A DNA stretch of 64,000 nt. It comes from Tessaracoccus defluvii. Its GTDB lineage: Bacteria; Actinomycetota; Actinomycetes; Propionibacteriales; Propionibacteriaceae. The position numbers were made by a program, and so were the translations under genes. The notes under the pieces are model-generated. The model had not been told where the DNA came from. It saw only the letters and a program-made list of their open reading frames with translations, and did not search any database. The stretch covers positions 1,116,001 through 1,180,000 of the forward strand of contig NZ_CP060789.1 in the NCBI RefSeq assembly GCF_014489575.1. The letters are read 5' to 3'. This document shows positions 39,344-49,638 of this stretch, piece by piece (positions within the stretch are counted from its first letter, which is position 1; each line of letters starts with the position of its first letter).

Positions 39344-40623
39344 ATGGCATACCGCCCCGAGACGCTCGCCGTCCACGCCGGCCAGGAGTCGGCCGATTCC
39401 GCCACGAACGCCCGCGCCGTGCCGATCTACCAGACCACCAGCTTCGTCTTCGACGACGCCCAGCATGCCGCCGACCTGTTCGCGCTGCGTACCCCGGGCA
39501 ACATCTACTCGCGCATCATGAACCCGACGCAGAACGTGCTCGAGGAGCGGATCACCGCCCTCGAGGGTGGCGTCGGGGCGCTGGCCACCGCGTCAGGGGC
39601 CGCCGCCGTCACCTACTCGGTGCTCAACCTGACCTACGCCGGGGACAACATCGTGGCGCTGGCCACCCTGTACGGCGGCACCTACGCACTGTTCGCGCAC
39701 ACGCTGTCGCAGTTCGGTATCGAGGCCCGCTTCGTCGACCCGGCCCGCCCGCAGGACCTGCACAAGTATGTCGATGACAGGACGAAGCTGGTCTTCGGGG
39801 AGACCGTCGGCAATCCGGCCCTCAACGTGATCGACCTCGACGCCTGGTCGGAGGCCGCGCACAGCCTCGGCCTGCCGTTCATCGTCGACAACACCGTGCC
39901 CACGCCGCACCTGACCCGCGCCTTCGACCACGGCGTCGACGTCGTGGTGCACGCCGCCACCAAGTACCTGGGTGGCCACGGCACGTCACTCGGCGGCCTC
40001 ATCGTCGACTCCGGAAAGTTCGACTGGGCGGCCCACTCCGACCGGTTCCCGGGCTCACCCGCCCCGACGCCGCCTACCACGGCGCCGTCTGGACGGAGGC
40101 GGCGGGCGCCGCCGCCTACATCATCCGGGCCCGCACCGTCCTGCTCCGCAACACCGGCGCGGCGATCGCGCCGCTCAACGCGTTCCTGATCCTGCAGGGC
40201 ATCGAGACGCTGCACCTGCGGATGGAGCGTCACAGCAGCAACGCGCTGAAGGTGGCGGAGTTCCTCGAGGGACACGAGAAGGTCTCCTGGGTGAACTACC
40301 CGGGCCTCGCTTCCAGCCCCTCGTACGAGATCGCCCAGCGGGTGCTCAAGGGCGGCTTCGGCGGCCTGGTGTCGTTCGGGCTGGCCGGCGGCCGCGAGGC
40401 GGGGGTGGCGCTGGTCAGCGGGCTGAAGCTGTTCAGCCACCTGGCCAACATCGGAGACGCGAAGTCCTTGGTGATCCACAACGCGTCGACGACGCACTCG
40501 CAGCTCAGCGACGAGGAGCTCGTCGCCGCCGGGGTGCCCGCGGAGATGGTGCGTCTGTCGATCGGCATCGAGAACGTCGACGACATCATCGAGGACCTCG
40601 CGGCGGCCCTGGACCAGCTCTGA
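39344..40623 (+). CDS. metY: O-acetylhomoserine sulfhydrylase (apparent frameshift)
   Basis: PLP enzyme that makes homocysteine from O-acetylhomoserine and sulfide. It begins MAYRPETLAVHAGQESADSA, with IYQTTSFVFDDAQHAADLFA and NIYSRIMNPT, and the PLP lysine in HAATKYLGGHGTSLGG. The C-terminal half contains WVNYPGL and IHNASTTHSQLSDEEL, diagnostic for MetY. One missing G near 40050 splits the frames; repair gives FPGLTRPDAAYHGAVW. About 426 residues. ATG 39344 follows AGAAGGGA. It works with metX and metW 1.3 kb downstream, and metH supplies the last step. Confidence 0.93.
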
Positions 40624-40676
40624 GGCTAGCCTTGCCTCCCTGGAAATGAGGCGTCGGTGGTGGTCGAATGGGCCCC

Positions 40677-41412
40677 ATGACCACCACCGACACCGGGAAG
40701 CGAACGATCATCAGCGAACCCCAGCCCGATGGAGCGAAGGCTCTCTCCGACCGACTGAACTGGCTGCGCGCCGGTGTCCTGGGCGCCAACGACGGCATCG
40801 TGTCGGTGGGCGCGACGCTGGTCGGTGTCGCCGCTGCGACGCCCACCGTGACCCCGTCCTGCTGGCCGGCATCGCGGCCGTGGTCGGCGGCGCCATCTCG
40901 ATGGCGCTCGGGAGTTCGTCTCCGTGTCGAGCGCGGCCGACTCGCAGCGCTCCCTCATCTCGAGGGTCACGGAGCTCGTGCTCGGTGACCGCGCGGCCGC
41001 GAACCGGCGCCTGGTCGAGGGCTACCGGGAGCAGGGCATCTCGGAGAGCACCGCGGAACTGATCGTGGCCGACCTGTCGAGCGAGGCTGCCGTCCGCGCC
41101 CACCTGCACCAGGACTACGGCCTGGACGAGGACGAGGTGCTGAACCCCGGCCACGCCGCCTACGCCTCGGCGATCGCGTTCCTGGCCGGCGCGCTCCTGC
41201 CGCTCCTCACGATCATTCTGCTTCCCATCGCGTGGCGCATCCCCATCACGATCGTCGCCGTCATCATCGCGCTGGCGGTCACCGGCGGGCTGGGAGCGAA
41301 GCTGGGCGGCGCCCCGATCCGTCCGGCCATCGGACGGGTGGTCGTCGGTGGCGCGATCGCGCTGGTCGTCACCTGGGGGATCGGCAGCCTGCTGGGCGTC
41401 GTCGTCGGCTGA
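40677..41412 (+). CDS. VIT1/CCC1-family membrane transporter (two apparent frameshifts)
   Basis: Vacuolar-iron-transporter-like protein, with five predicted helices, of the family that moves Fe2+/Mn2+. It shows LNWLRAGVLGANDGIVSVGA at the start, SMALGEFVSVSSAADSQ (conserved after repair), an acidic cytoplasmic helical hairpin (EGYREQGISESTAELIV) and hydrophobic C-terminal helices. Two shifts, a missing C near 40852 and a missing G near 40913, both restore continuous family sequence. About 245 residues. ATG 40677 is used; ATG 40668 is possible. It separates metY from metX. Confidence 0.85.
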
Positions 41413-41421
41413 TCCTGCGGC

Positions 41422-41856
41422 TCAGACGAGGCAGAACTCGTTGCCCTCCGGGTCGGACATCACGATCCAGTAGCCCATGAAGTTGTCGTCGACGACCCGC
41501 ACGAGCGTCGCGCCGATGGCGACCAGTTCGTCGGCGCGGGCCAGCATCCTCTCCCGGTCCTTGTCGGTGCGGTCCGTGCTGACCCGGACGTCGAGGTGCA
41601 CGCGGTTCTTGGCCGACTTCGGCTCGGGCACTTTCTGGATGAACACCCGGGGTCCGACACCGGTGGGATCGACGATCGCCGACGCGTCGTTCCAGCGCTC
41701 CTCCGGCAGGCCCCAGCTGATCAGCGTCTCCTCCCACGTCTCGTGCGGGGGAGGGGGCGGCTCGAGGACGTAGCCGAGCGCCTCGGCCCAGAAGCGCCCC
41801 TGTGCGGCCGGGTCCGCGGCGTCCATCGTGACGCTGAACGCAGTGAAATGGCTCAT
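41422..41856 (-). CDS. VOC (glyoxalase/bleomycin-resistance-like) family protein
   Basis: A 144-residue VOC protein: FTAFSVTMDAADPAAQGRFW, VHLDVRVSTDRTDKDRERML and the C-terminal SDPEGNEFCLV pattern. The Pro-rich PPPPPHETWEE and IQKVPEPKSAKNRVHLD place it in the actinobacterial glyoxalase-like group of unknown substrate. Metal-binding positions could not be assigned. It is divergent from metX with about 30 bp between. Confidence 0.83.
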   Translation of the reverse strand: MSHFTAFSVTMDAADPAAQGRFWAEALGYVLEPPPPPHETWEETLISWGLPEERWNDASAIVDPTGVGPRVFIQKVPEPKSAKNRVHLDVRVSTDRTDKDRERMLARADELVAIGATLVRVVDDNFMGYWIVMSDPEGNEFCLV

Positions 41857-41885
41857 GCGGCCACGCTATCGCCGTGTGCGCAACA

Positions 41886-43036
41886 ATGGGGCCTGTGAGC
41901 GAACCCGCCAAGCCCTCCGTCGGCATCGTCGAGACCAGGATCGCGACCGTGTTCGGCGACGGCGACCCCATGGTCACCAGGAGCGGCGGGATCCTCGAGC
42001 GTGTCGACGTGGCGTACGAGACCTACGGGACGCTCAACGCCGACCACTCGAACGCCGTCTACATCTGCCATGCGCTGACCGGCGACGCCCACGCCGCCGG
42101 CTTCCACGAGGGGGACGATCGGCCGGGCTGGTGGGACAACATCATCGGCCCGGGCGGCCCATCGACACCGACCGCTGGTTCGTCGTGTGTTCGAACATCC
42201 TCGGCGGCTGCCAGGGCACCACCGGGCCGGCGTCCGTGAATCCTGCGACGGGGGAGCCGTACGCGCTCGACTTCCCCCTGCTGCACATGGAGGACTTCGT
42301 CGAGGTCCACCGTCGGCTCGCCCGGCATCTGGGCATCGAGAAGTTCGCGGCCGTCGTGGGCGGCTCGCTGGGTGGCATGCAGGTGCTCCAGTGGGCGCTG
42401 TCGTACCCGGCCGAGGTGGGGCGCGCCGTCGTCATCGCCGCCTCGTCCCGGCTCACGGCCCAGAACATCGCCTTCAGCGCCGTCGGCCGCTCGGCCATCA
42501 TGCGTGACTCGGGCTTCCACGACGGACGGTTCCTGACGGCGGGGACGGCCCCGCGGAAGGGACTCGCCGTCGCGCGGATGATGGCCCACATCACGTACCT
42601 GTCCGAGGAGGCGTTCGAGGAGAAGTTCGGCCGCGACGCCCAGCGTGGCGAGCTGTCGGTCGACTTCGGCGTGGACTTCGCCGTCGAGAGCTACCTGGAG
42701 TACCAGGGGGAGCGGTTCCTCAGCCGGTTCGACGCCCTCAGCTACCTGTACCTCACGCGGGTGATGGACTACTTCGATCCGTTCGCCGACCCTGCCGCGC
42801 TCGAGCGGCAGATCGCCGACCCGAGCCGGTTCCTGCTGATCAGCTTCGACACCGACTGGCGCTTCTCGACCGCCCACTCGCGGCGCATCGTCCGTCACCT
42901 CGAGGGGGCCAGGATCCCCACCTCGTTCCGGGAGATCCGCTCACCGTGGGGCCACGACTCGTTCCTGCTCGACCTGCCCGACTACCACGCCACCGTCGCG
43001 GCCTTCCTCACCCGTGCGGCGGAGGAGCTCCGATGA
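41886..43036 (+). CDS. metX: Homoserine O-acetyltransferase (apparent frameshift)
   Basis: Acetylates homoserine with acetyl-CoA, feeding MetY. It has an alpha/beta-hydrolase fold: NAVYICHALTGDAHAAGFHE, NILGGCQGTTGPASVNPATG, the nucleophile motif GGSLGGMQVLQWAL, and the late SPWGHDSFLLD with the catalytic His. The ATG at 41886 or GTG at 41895 may start it; no Shine-Dalgarno is seen. One missing G near 42153 splits the frame; repair gives IGPGRPIDTDRWFVV. About 383 residues. The stop overlaps metW by ATGA. Confidence 0.93.
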
Positions 43037-43634
43037 CCGTCCGTTTCCGTGCCGACCTGGCCTTGATCGCCGAACTCATCCCGGAGGGTCCCGGGTCCTC
43101 GACCTGGGCTGTGGCGACGGCGACCTGCTGCAGCTGCTGCAGGAGAAGGGATGCACAGGCACCGGCGTCGATCTCAACGCGGGGAATGTGCTGGCCTGCC
43201 TGCGTCGCGGTGTCGACGTCATCGAGCTCGACCTCGACTCGGAGCTGGGGGAGTTCTCCGCCGACTCCTACGACTTCGTCGTCCTGTCCCGCACGCTGCA
43301 GACCGTCCACCGTCCCCGCAACGTGCTGGCCGAGATGGGCCGCATCGCGGTGCACTCGGTCATCTCGATGCCGAACTTCGCCTACTGGCGCAACCGCCTG
43401 CGGCTGCTGCGCGGCAGGATGCCGATGTCGAAGGACCTGCCGTTCTCCTGGTACGACACGCCCAACCTGCACCACTCGTCGCTGCGGGACCTGGAGCCGC
43501 TCTTCTCGAGCCTGGACATGGCCATCGACCAGCGCATCCCCCTCGACGCGGACGGACACCGTCATCGGCTGGGCAACGGGGCGGCCAACTGGGCCGCCAG
43601 CTCGTCGCTGTATCTGCTGCACGCCCGCCGCTGA
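43033..43634 (+). CDS. metW: Methionine biosynthesis protein MetW (apparent frameshift)
   Basis: Small methyltransferase-like protein paired with MetX, needed for full homoserine acetylation in several bacteria. After repair of one missing G near 43088 it starts MTVRFRADLALIAELIPEGS followed by VLDLGCGDGDLLQLLQEKGC. LSRTLQTVHRPRNVLAEMGR and SMPNFAYWRNRLRLLRGRMP are characteristic MetW segments. About 200 residues. Overlaps metX by 4 bp. Confidence 0.93.
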
Positions 43635-43642
43635 CGGGGCGG

Positions 43643-44538
43643 TCAGTTCGCCGTCAACGCCTCCGCCAGGCGGGTCATGGACGTGCCGAGGCCCAGCTCC
43701 GCGGTCAGCCGCTCCACAGCCTCCGTGTCCACCGGGCGAGGGGTCAGCGGCGGCAGGTCCAGCGTGTCGACGCACGTGACCACCTCGCGGGCCCGCGCCA
43801 GGTAGTCGACGTCGGCCAGCAGCTTGGCCCGCATCGACGGCGACATGCCGGTCTCCGGATCCACGGCGGCCGCGACCATGTCCTCCAGCGTCGCGTGATC
43901 GCGGACCAGGGTGGCGGCGGTCTTCTCGCCGATGCCCTTCACGCCCGGTAGCCCGTCGGACGGGTCACCGCGCAGCACCGAGAAGTCGACGTAGCGGTCG
44001 GCGGCGACCCCGTACTTCTGGTCGAGGACGGCGGGGGTGACGAGTTCGTGGTTGGCGACGCTGCGCGCGACGTAGACGACGGAGGTGTCGTCGTCGACGA
44101 GCTGGAACAGGTCCCGGTCGCCGGTGACCACGTACGTGGGGCCCTGGTGACGGCGCGCCAGGGTGGCCAGCACGTCGTCGGCCTCATGGTCGGCGGCCCC
44201 GATGATCGGGATGCCGAGGGCGGTCAGCGCCTCGCGGATCAGGGGAACCTGGACGCTGAGGTCGTCCTCGACCTGCTCGGCCTCTGCGCCGGCGTTCTCG
44301 ACCAGGCGGTGCGTCTTGTAGGAGGGGACCAGCTCGACCCGCCAGGCCGGGCGCCACGCGTCGTCCCAGGCGCAGGCGAACTCGTCGGGGAGTAGACGGC
44401 GAGCAGCCGGGAGATGAAGTCGAGCGTGCCGCGGACGGCGTTGACGGGGCGTCCGTCCTCGGCGAAGAACCGGTTGGGCACGCCGAAGTAAGCACGGAAA
44501 TAGAGGTACGACGTGTCGAAGACCATCAGGCTGCTCAT
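43643..44538 (-). CDS. 5'-3' exonuclease (PolA N-terminal/FEN-like; apparent frameshift)
   Basis: Stand-alone 5' nuclease. It begins MSSLMVFDTSYLYFRAYFGV and has the metal motifs AADHEADDVLATLARR and VTGDRDLFQLVDDDTSVVY and the helix-hairpin-helix DGLPGVKGIGEKTAATLV. One missing C near 44390 splits the frames; repair gives VYSPDEFACAWDDAWRPAWR. About 298 residues. It probably removes RNA primers or flaps. Actinobacteria often carry such a protein next to the full PolA. Convergent with metW. Confidence 0.9.
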
Positions 44539-44589
44539 GGCGCCATCGTGGCACAGGGAGCCTCATCGGCGCCGGGTAGGCTAATCCCC

Positions 44590-46101
44590 GTGATCGACCG
44601 CCCGCGCCTGCATCCGCTCGTCTCCCTGGTGCTCGCCGTCGCCATCGGCCTCCTCATCGGAGCCGGCCAGGCACCCATGGGGTCTGGCCCGCCACGCTGG
44701 CTGGCGTCGCGCTGTTCACCTGGCTCATGGCCGGCAGGAGCGGCGGAGCCTCCTTCGGGCTCGGCTACGTCGTGGGGCTCGCGATGAACACGCTCACGGT
44801 GTCGTGGGTGTCGGTGCTGGGCGTCGGCGTCGGGGTGGCCCTGGTCGGCTACCTGAGCGTCTGGTGGGGGCTCATGGCGCTGGCGATCTCGAAGATCGTC
44901 ACGCTGCGGGCGTGGCCGGTGCTGGTGCCAGCCGTCTGGGTGGCGATGGAGTTCGCCTCGGGGAAGGTGCCGTTCGGCGGCTTCTCCTGGACCCGGCTCG
45001 CGTACACGACCATCGACCAGCCCATGAACGGCCTGCTCGCGTGGATCGGTGTCGCCGGGGTGAGTTATCTAATGGCGCTGGTCGCGAACCTGGGCCTGCT
45101 GGCGGTGCTCGACAAGGCCCTGCGGCTCAAGCTGGTCGCGGCCATCACGGCCGTGTTCGTGCTCGGTGGCGCGCTGAACCTCGTGCCCCAGGCACAGCCG
45201 ACGGAGACCGTCACCGTCGCCGTCGTGCAGCCCAACGTGAACCGAGTCGAGCATGGCACGGGCACGTACGCCAGGTCGGTGACCAACAACGCCGTCAGCG
45301 AGACGATCTTCACGCTCGCCGACGCGCGGGCCAACGGGCACGCCGTCGACTTCGTGCTGTGGCCGGAGAACGCCACCGACGTCGACCCGGAACTGGACGT
45401 TGAGGTGCGCCGGCTGGTCGAGCTGAGCGTCGAACTGGCGGGGGTGCCGATCCTCGTCGGCGCCGTCACCGTGGGCCCGGAGCCGGACACGCGGCAGACC
45501 ACCAGCATCTGGTGGGACCCGGAGACCGGCCCGGGGCCAAATACCACAAGCGCGACCTGGTGCCGTTCGGCGAGTGGATCCCGTTCCGTGACTTCCTGCT
45601 GCCGCGCCTGCCGATCCTCGAGCAGATCGGGCGGCAGTCGATCCCGGGGAGGGGCCTGGCGTCCTGGCCACTCCCGTCGAGCGGTACCCCGACCTGAAGG
45701 TCGGCACCATCATCTGCTTCGAGCTGGCCTACGACGACACCTCGTACGACACGGCCCTCCACGGCGGGGAGGTGATCGTGTCGCAGTCGAACACGAACAC
45801 GTACGGCGGCAGCTTCCAGGTCCACCAGCAGCTGACGATCAACCGGGTCCGGGCCATGGAACTCGGCCGCGAGGTCATCGCATCGACCCTCAACTCCGTC
45901 ACCGCCACCATCGACAGCCGCGGACGCGTCACGAACGCCACGCAGGAGTTCACCGCGGACCACACCATCGCCACCGTCCCGATCCGCGACAACGTCAACG
46001 CCTCGGTGTACGTGGCGCCGGTGCTCTCCTGGGCCGCACTGTGTGTGACCTTCGTCGCTGTCGGGGCCGCCGCTGTCCTGAGCCGCCGTCAGCCCAGGTA
46101 G
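44590..46101 (+). CDS. lnt: Apolipoprotein N-acyltransferase (three apparent frameshifts)
   Basis: Adds the third acyl chain to lipoproteins. The N-terminal half has six to seven membrane helices with KVPFGGFSWTRLAYTT; the nitrilase domain has FVLWPENATDVDPELD (catalytic Glu), YHKRDLVPFGEWIPFRDFLL (Lys region) and GTIICFELAYDD (catalytic Cys). Missing G residues near 44683, 45537 and 45655 break the frame; each repair restores family sequence, for example MGVWPATLAGVALF. About 504 residues from GTG 44590. It is followed by the polyprenol-mannose synthase gene, to which it is fused in mycobacterial Ppm1. Confidence 0.88.
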
Positions 46102-46137
46102 CATGGAGGCGCACTGCCCCCGGATGCTAGGAACCAC

Positions 46138-46919
46138 ATGACAAGCCTGGAGTCGATCGGTCGCGTCCTCGTGATCATTCCGACGTTCAACGAGTCCCAG
46201 AACATCGAGAGCATCACGAACCGGCTGCGTCGTGCCGTCCCCGAGGCCCACATCCTCGTGGCCGACGACAACTCGCCCGATGGCACCGGCGCCATCGCCG
46301 ACCGGCTCGCCGAGACCGATGACCACATCCACGTGATGCACCGCAAGGGCAAGCAGGGCCTCGGCGCCGCCTACCTGGCCGGCTTCCACTGGGGCTTCGA
46401 CAACGGCTACGACGTCCTCGTGCAGCACGATGCCGACGGCTCGCACCAGCCGGAGCAGCTGCCCGGCTCCTGCAGGCCCTGGCCGACGGAGCGGACATGG
46501 CCAAGGGGTCGCGCTGGGTCAAGGGCGGCTCCGTCGTCAACTGGCCGGCGTCGCGCATCTTCATCTCCAAGGGCGGCTCGCTGTGGACGCGGCTGTGGCT
46601 GGGCATCCCGGTCAAGGACGCCACCGGCGGGTTCAACGCGTACAAGGCCGACACCCTCCGCGGAATCAGCCTCGACGAGGTCGCCTCAGCCGGCTACTGC
46701 TTCCAGATCGATCTGGTGTGGCGCTCGCTGCGCAACGGGTTCAAGGTCGTCGAGGTACCCATCGAGTTCGTCGAGCGCGAGTTCGGTGACTCCAAGATGA
46801 GCCGCAACATCGTCGTCGAGGCGCTCATCCGCACCACCCTGTGGGGCATCGAGTACCGGGCCACGCAGGTCAAGGACGCCGTGCTGAGCCTGTTCCGCCG
46901 CGACCCGAAGGGCGCCTGA
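46138..46919 (+). CDS. Polyprenol monophosphomannose synthase (apparent frameshift)
   Basis: GT2 glycosyltransferase making polyprenyl-phosphate mannose from GDP-mannose. [40 protein letters not shown] and [16 protein letters not shown] carry the nucleotide-sugar and metal motifs; the C-terminal [20 protein letters not shown] is typical of the Dpm/Ppm group. One missing C near 46463 splits the frame; repair gives [20 protein letters not shown]. About 260 residues. It sits 36 bp behind lnt and 5 bp before fxsA. Confidence 0.92.
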
Positions 46920-46924
46920 CCGCG

Positions 46925-47488
46925 ATGGCCGCCCGGAAGCCCCGGCTCCGCGGATGGGGGCTCGGCCTCAGCTTCGGCGTGTTCGCCCTCCTGGAGATCG
47001 TCGTCCTGGTGTGGGTGTCCGGCCAGATCGGCTGGTGGACGATGGCCCTGCTCATCGGCACGTCGCTGCTCGGCTTCTTCCTGCTGCAGCGCGAATGGCG
47101 CAAGGTGTGGAAGTCGCTCATGAACGTGGCGCAGACCGGCTCGTGGCCCGCTGGCCGCGTGACCGACGCCACGCTCGTCCTACTGGGTGGCGTGCTCCTG
47201 ATCCTCCCGGGCCTGCTGAGCGACGTCGCCGGAGTCCTGCTCCTGCTGCCGTTCACGCGGCCGTTCATCCGGTCAGGGATCAGCTGGTGGGCGTCCCAAG
47301 TGCTCGAGCGTTCGGGAGTGAGCCCGACGGTGATCAAGGGCAGCGTCGTCGTCGAGGAGGACGGCGGGGAGGTCACGCTGATCCCAGCGATCAGCCAGTC
47401 GCCGTCTGATACCGAGGGCGAGGCTGACGGCGAGGTGTTGGAGGGGACGATCATCTCTTCCGAGTCGCCGGAGACGCCGGGCGCCTAG
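46925..47488 (+). CDS. fxsA: FxsA family membrane protein
   Basis: A 187-residue protein. FxsA core: FGVFALLEIVVLVWVSGQIG, ALLIGTSLLGFFLLQREW, then GGVLLILPGLLSDVAGVLLL and an acidic cytoplasmic tail. The E. coli relative suppresses F exclusion of phage T7; the native role is unclear. ATG 46925, five bp after the mannose synthase stop. Confidence 0.9.
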   Translation: MAARKPRLRGWGLGLSFGVFALLEIVVLVWVSGQIGWWTMALLIGTSLLGFFLLQREWRKVWKSLMNVAQTGSWPAGRVTDATLVLLGGVLLILPGLLSDVAGVLLLLPFTRPFIRSGISWWASQVLERSGVSPTVIKGSVVVEEDGGEVTLIPAISQSPSDTEGEADGEVLEGTIISSESPETPGA

Positions 47489-47522
47489 TAGCTGCCGCGG
47501 CGACCTCTCCGGCGACGTCTGT

Positions 47523-47864
47523 TCAGTAGATGCGGTCCGACTCCCGCAGCTTCGTCAGCTGCTCGGCCAGGATGTCCTCGAGTTCGGGGATCGAGCGGCG
47601 CTCCCGCAGCATGTCCCAGTGGGTGCGCTGCGGCTTCTCCACCTTCGCCTCGCCGACGACCCCATCGGAGCGCTTGCCCACGAGGCCGCACTTCTTGCAT
47701 TCCCATTCCGTGGGCAGCTCGGCTTCCACCGAGAACGTCACCTCGTAGTGGTGACCCTTCGGGCAGTCGAACGCGAGCCGTTGGCGTTCGGCGAACTCGA
47801 CACCCTGCTCGTCCTCGAAGGTCTTCGACCCGAGTCCAACGCCACGTAGAGCACGATCAGCCAT
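47523..47864 (-). CDS. rbpA: RNA polymerase-binding protein RbpA
   Basis: A 113-residue actinobacterial transcription activator that binds RNA polymerase and the principal sigma factor. It begins ADRALRGVGLGSKTFEDEQG, has the zinc/core domain DCPKGHHYEVTF and WECKKCGLVG, then the basic linker and sigma-interaction domain (THWDMLRERRSIPELEDILA). Complete and of normal length. Convergent with fxsA. Confidence 0.96.
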   Translation of the reverse strand: MADRALRGVGLGSKTFEDEQGVEFAERQRLAFDCPKGHHYEVTFSVEAELPTEWECKKCGLVGKRSDGVVGEAKVEKPQRTHWDMLRERRSIPELEDILAEQLTKLRESDRIY

Positions 47865-47920
47865 GCTGTTGCCTCCTTCGTCCTACCCTGGTTCAACGTT
47901 CCGGGGCCCGGATTGGTTCC

Positions 47921-48691
47921 TCACCGAGTAGACCACATACCCCTCGCGTGGAGTACCTCTTTGAGCAAATCGGGACGGTCGGTGATGAGGCCGTCGACAC
48001 CCCAGTCGATGAGCCGGTGCATCGTGGTGGGCTCGTCGATCGTCCAGACGTGGACCTTCCGCCCGGCGGCGTGTGCCCGCGCGATGGTCTTGGGGGTCAC
48101 CACGTCGATGGTCACCGGGCCGAGGGTGTAGCTCATCGGCACCTGGTAGACCTGCCCGCCCGGGGAGATGGCCCCGACGGTGAGCGCGGCGGCCCCGGTC
48201 AGCGACACGGCGGTGGGGACCTCGGGCAGCAGCTGCCGGAACCGTCGGATGCGTGCCCTGGAGAACGATGCGACACAGACCCGCCGCTCCGCGCCGTGAC
48301 GCCGCACGGCCTCGACGAGCAGGTCGACCGACTCGTTCTGCTTGAGATCGATGTTGAACCGGGTGTCGGGGAACTCTTCGAAGAGCTCGTCCAGCGCGGG
48401 GATCGGTTCACGCCCGCCGACGCGGACGTCGGCGATGTCGTCGAGGGTCAGTTCGCGCAGGGGGACGTCGATGCCGGTGACGCGTTCGAGGTCAGGGTCG
48501 TGGAAGGCGACGAGATGGCCGTCCTCCGTGACGTGGACGTCGGTCTCGAGGTAGTCGTAGCCGAGGTCGACGGCGTTGCGGAAGGCGCGAACGGTGTTCT
48601 CGATGCCGAGGTTGGCGGTCAGAAACGCGCCGCCACGGTGAGCCATGGCAGCGAAGCCGGGGGACAGGTAGTCCGGGTAAACCTCCGCCAT
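47921..48691 (-). CDS. Glycerophosphodiester phosphodiesterase
   Basis: A 256-residue GDPD domain enzyme splitting glycerophosphodiesters to glycerol 3-phosphate and alcohol. MAHRGGAFLTANLGIENTVR (catalytic His, Arg), YDYLETDVHVTEDGHLVAFHD (metal Glu and Asp, second His) and FNIDLKQ are intact. No signal peptide, so probably cytosolic. It ends 56 bp from the rbpA start and shares the strand with rbpA; its own start is divergent from pdxY. Confidence 0.93.
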   Translation of the reverse strand: MAEVYPDYLSPGFAAMAHRGGAFLTANLGIENTVRAFRNAVDLGYDYLETDVHVTEDGHLVAFHDPDLERVTGIDVPLRELTLDDIADVRVGGREPIPALDELFEEFPDTRFNIDLKQNESVDLLVEAVRRHGAERRVCVASFSRARIRRFRQLLPEVPTAVSLTGAAALTVGAISPGGQVYQVPMSYTLGPVTIDVVTPKTIARAHAAGRKVHVWTIDEPTTMHRLIDWGVDGLITDRPDLLKEVLHARGMWSTR

Positions 48692-48772
48692 GAGGACTGA
48701 GTCTAGGGTGACCAGCGGTTCGGCGCCACAAGGACGTTCACCTGTTCATCGGGCCGGGTCTAGGCTGGCCCG

Positions 48773-49625
48773 ATGACCACCGTCCTGTCCGTCCAGTCCG
48801 CCGTCGCCTACGGGCATGTCGGCAACTCCGCGGCCGTCTTCCCCTGCAGCGGCTCGGCGTCGAGGTGTGGCCCGTCAACACCGTCCATTTCTCCAACCAC
48901 ACGGCCTATCCGTCATGGCGGGGTCCGTTGATGAGTGCCGCCGATGTCACCGACGTGGTCCGCGGAATCGGGGAGCGTGGCGTGCTGGTCCGGGCGGACG
49001 CCCTGCTCTGCGGCTACCTCGGGGCGCCAGAGGTGGGGCAGGCCATCCTTGACACTGCCCGCATGATCCGCGAGGCGAACCCGGCGGCTGTCTTCTGCGC
49101 CGACCCGTGATGGGCGATGTCGACGCCGGCTTCTACGCCGCCCCCGGCATCCCGGAGTTCTGGCGCGACCGCGTGGTGCCCGTGGCGGACCTGCTCACCC
49201 CGAACCTGTTCGAGCTCGAGTTCCTGACAGGCCGAGCCCTGACCACGCTCGACGACGTGGTGGCGGCCGCCCGTGCGCTACGGGACCTGGGTCCGGGCGT
49301 GGTGCTCGTGACGTCGGTCACCACCGACGACATGCCCGGCGACGCGAGCCGCATGGTGGCGGTCGACGGCGCAGGCGCGTGGCTCGTGGGCACCCCGCAC
49401 CTGGACCGCGTCTTCACGGGCTCGGGAGACCTCACCAGTGCCATGTTCCTCGCGCACTGGCTTCCGCAGCGCGATGTTCGCGCGGCGCTCGAGGCGACGT
49501 CGTCGATCGTCTACTCGGTGCTTGAGGCCACGACGGCGGCCGGCGACAGCGAACTCCGACTGGTGGCGGCCCAGCAGGATCTGGTGTCGCCGCGCTTCCA
49601 CTTCACCGCTCAGCCTCTGGGCTGA
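48773..49625 (+). CDS. pdxY: Pyridoxal kinase PdxY (two apparent frameshifts)
   Basis: Phosphorylates pyridoxal in vitamin B6 salvage (ribokinase-like fold). It begins TTVLSVQSAVAYGHVGNSAA, with VEVWPVNTVHFSNHTAY, FCADPVMGDVDAGFYAAPGI (after repair), LTPNLFELEFLTG and the anion-hole motif FTGSGDLTSAMFLAHWL. Missing C residues near 48844 and 49107 break the frame. About 284 residues. Divergent from the GDPD gene. Confidence 0.92.
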
Positions 49626-49638
49626 GCCGAGGCCCGGC

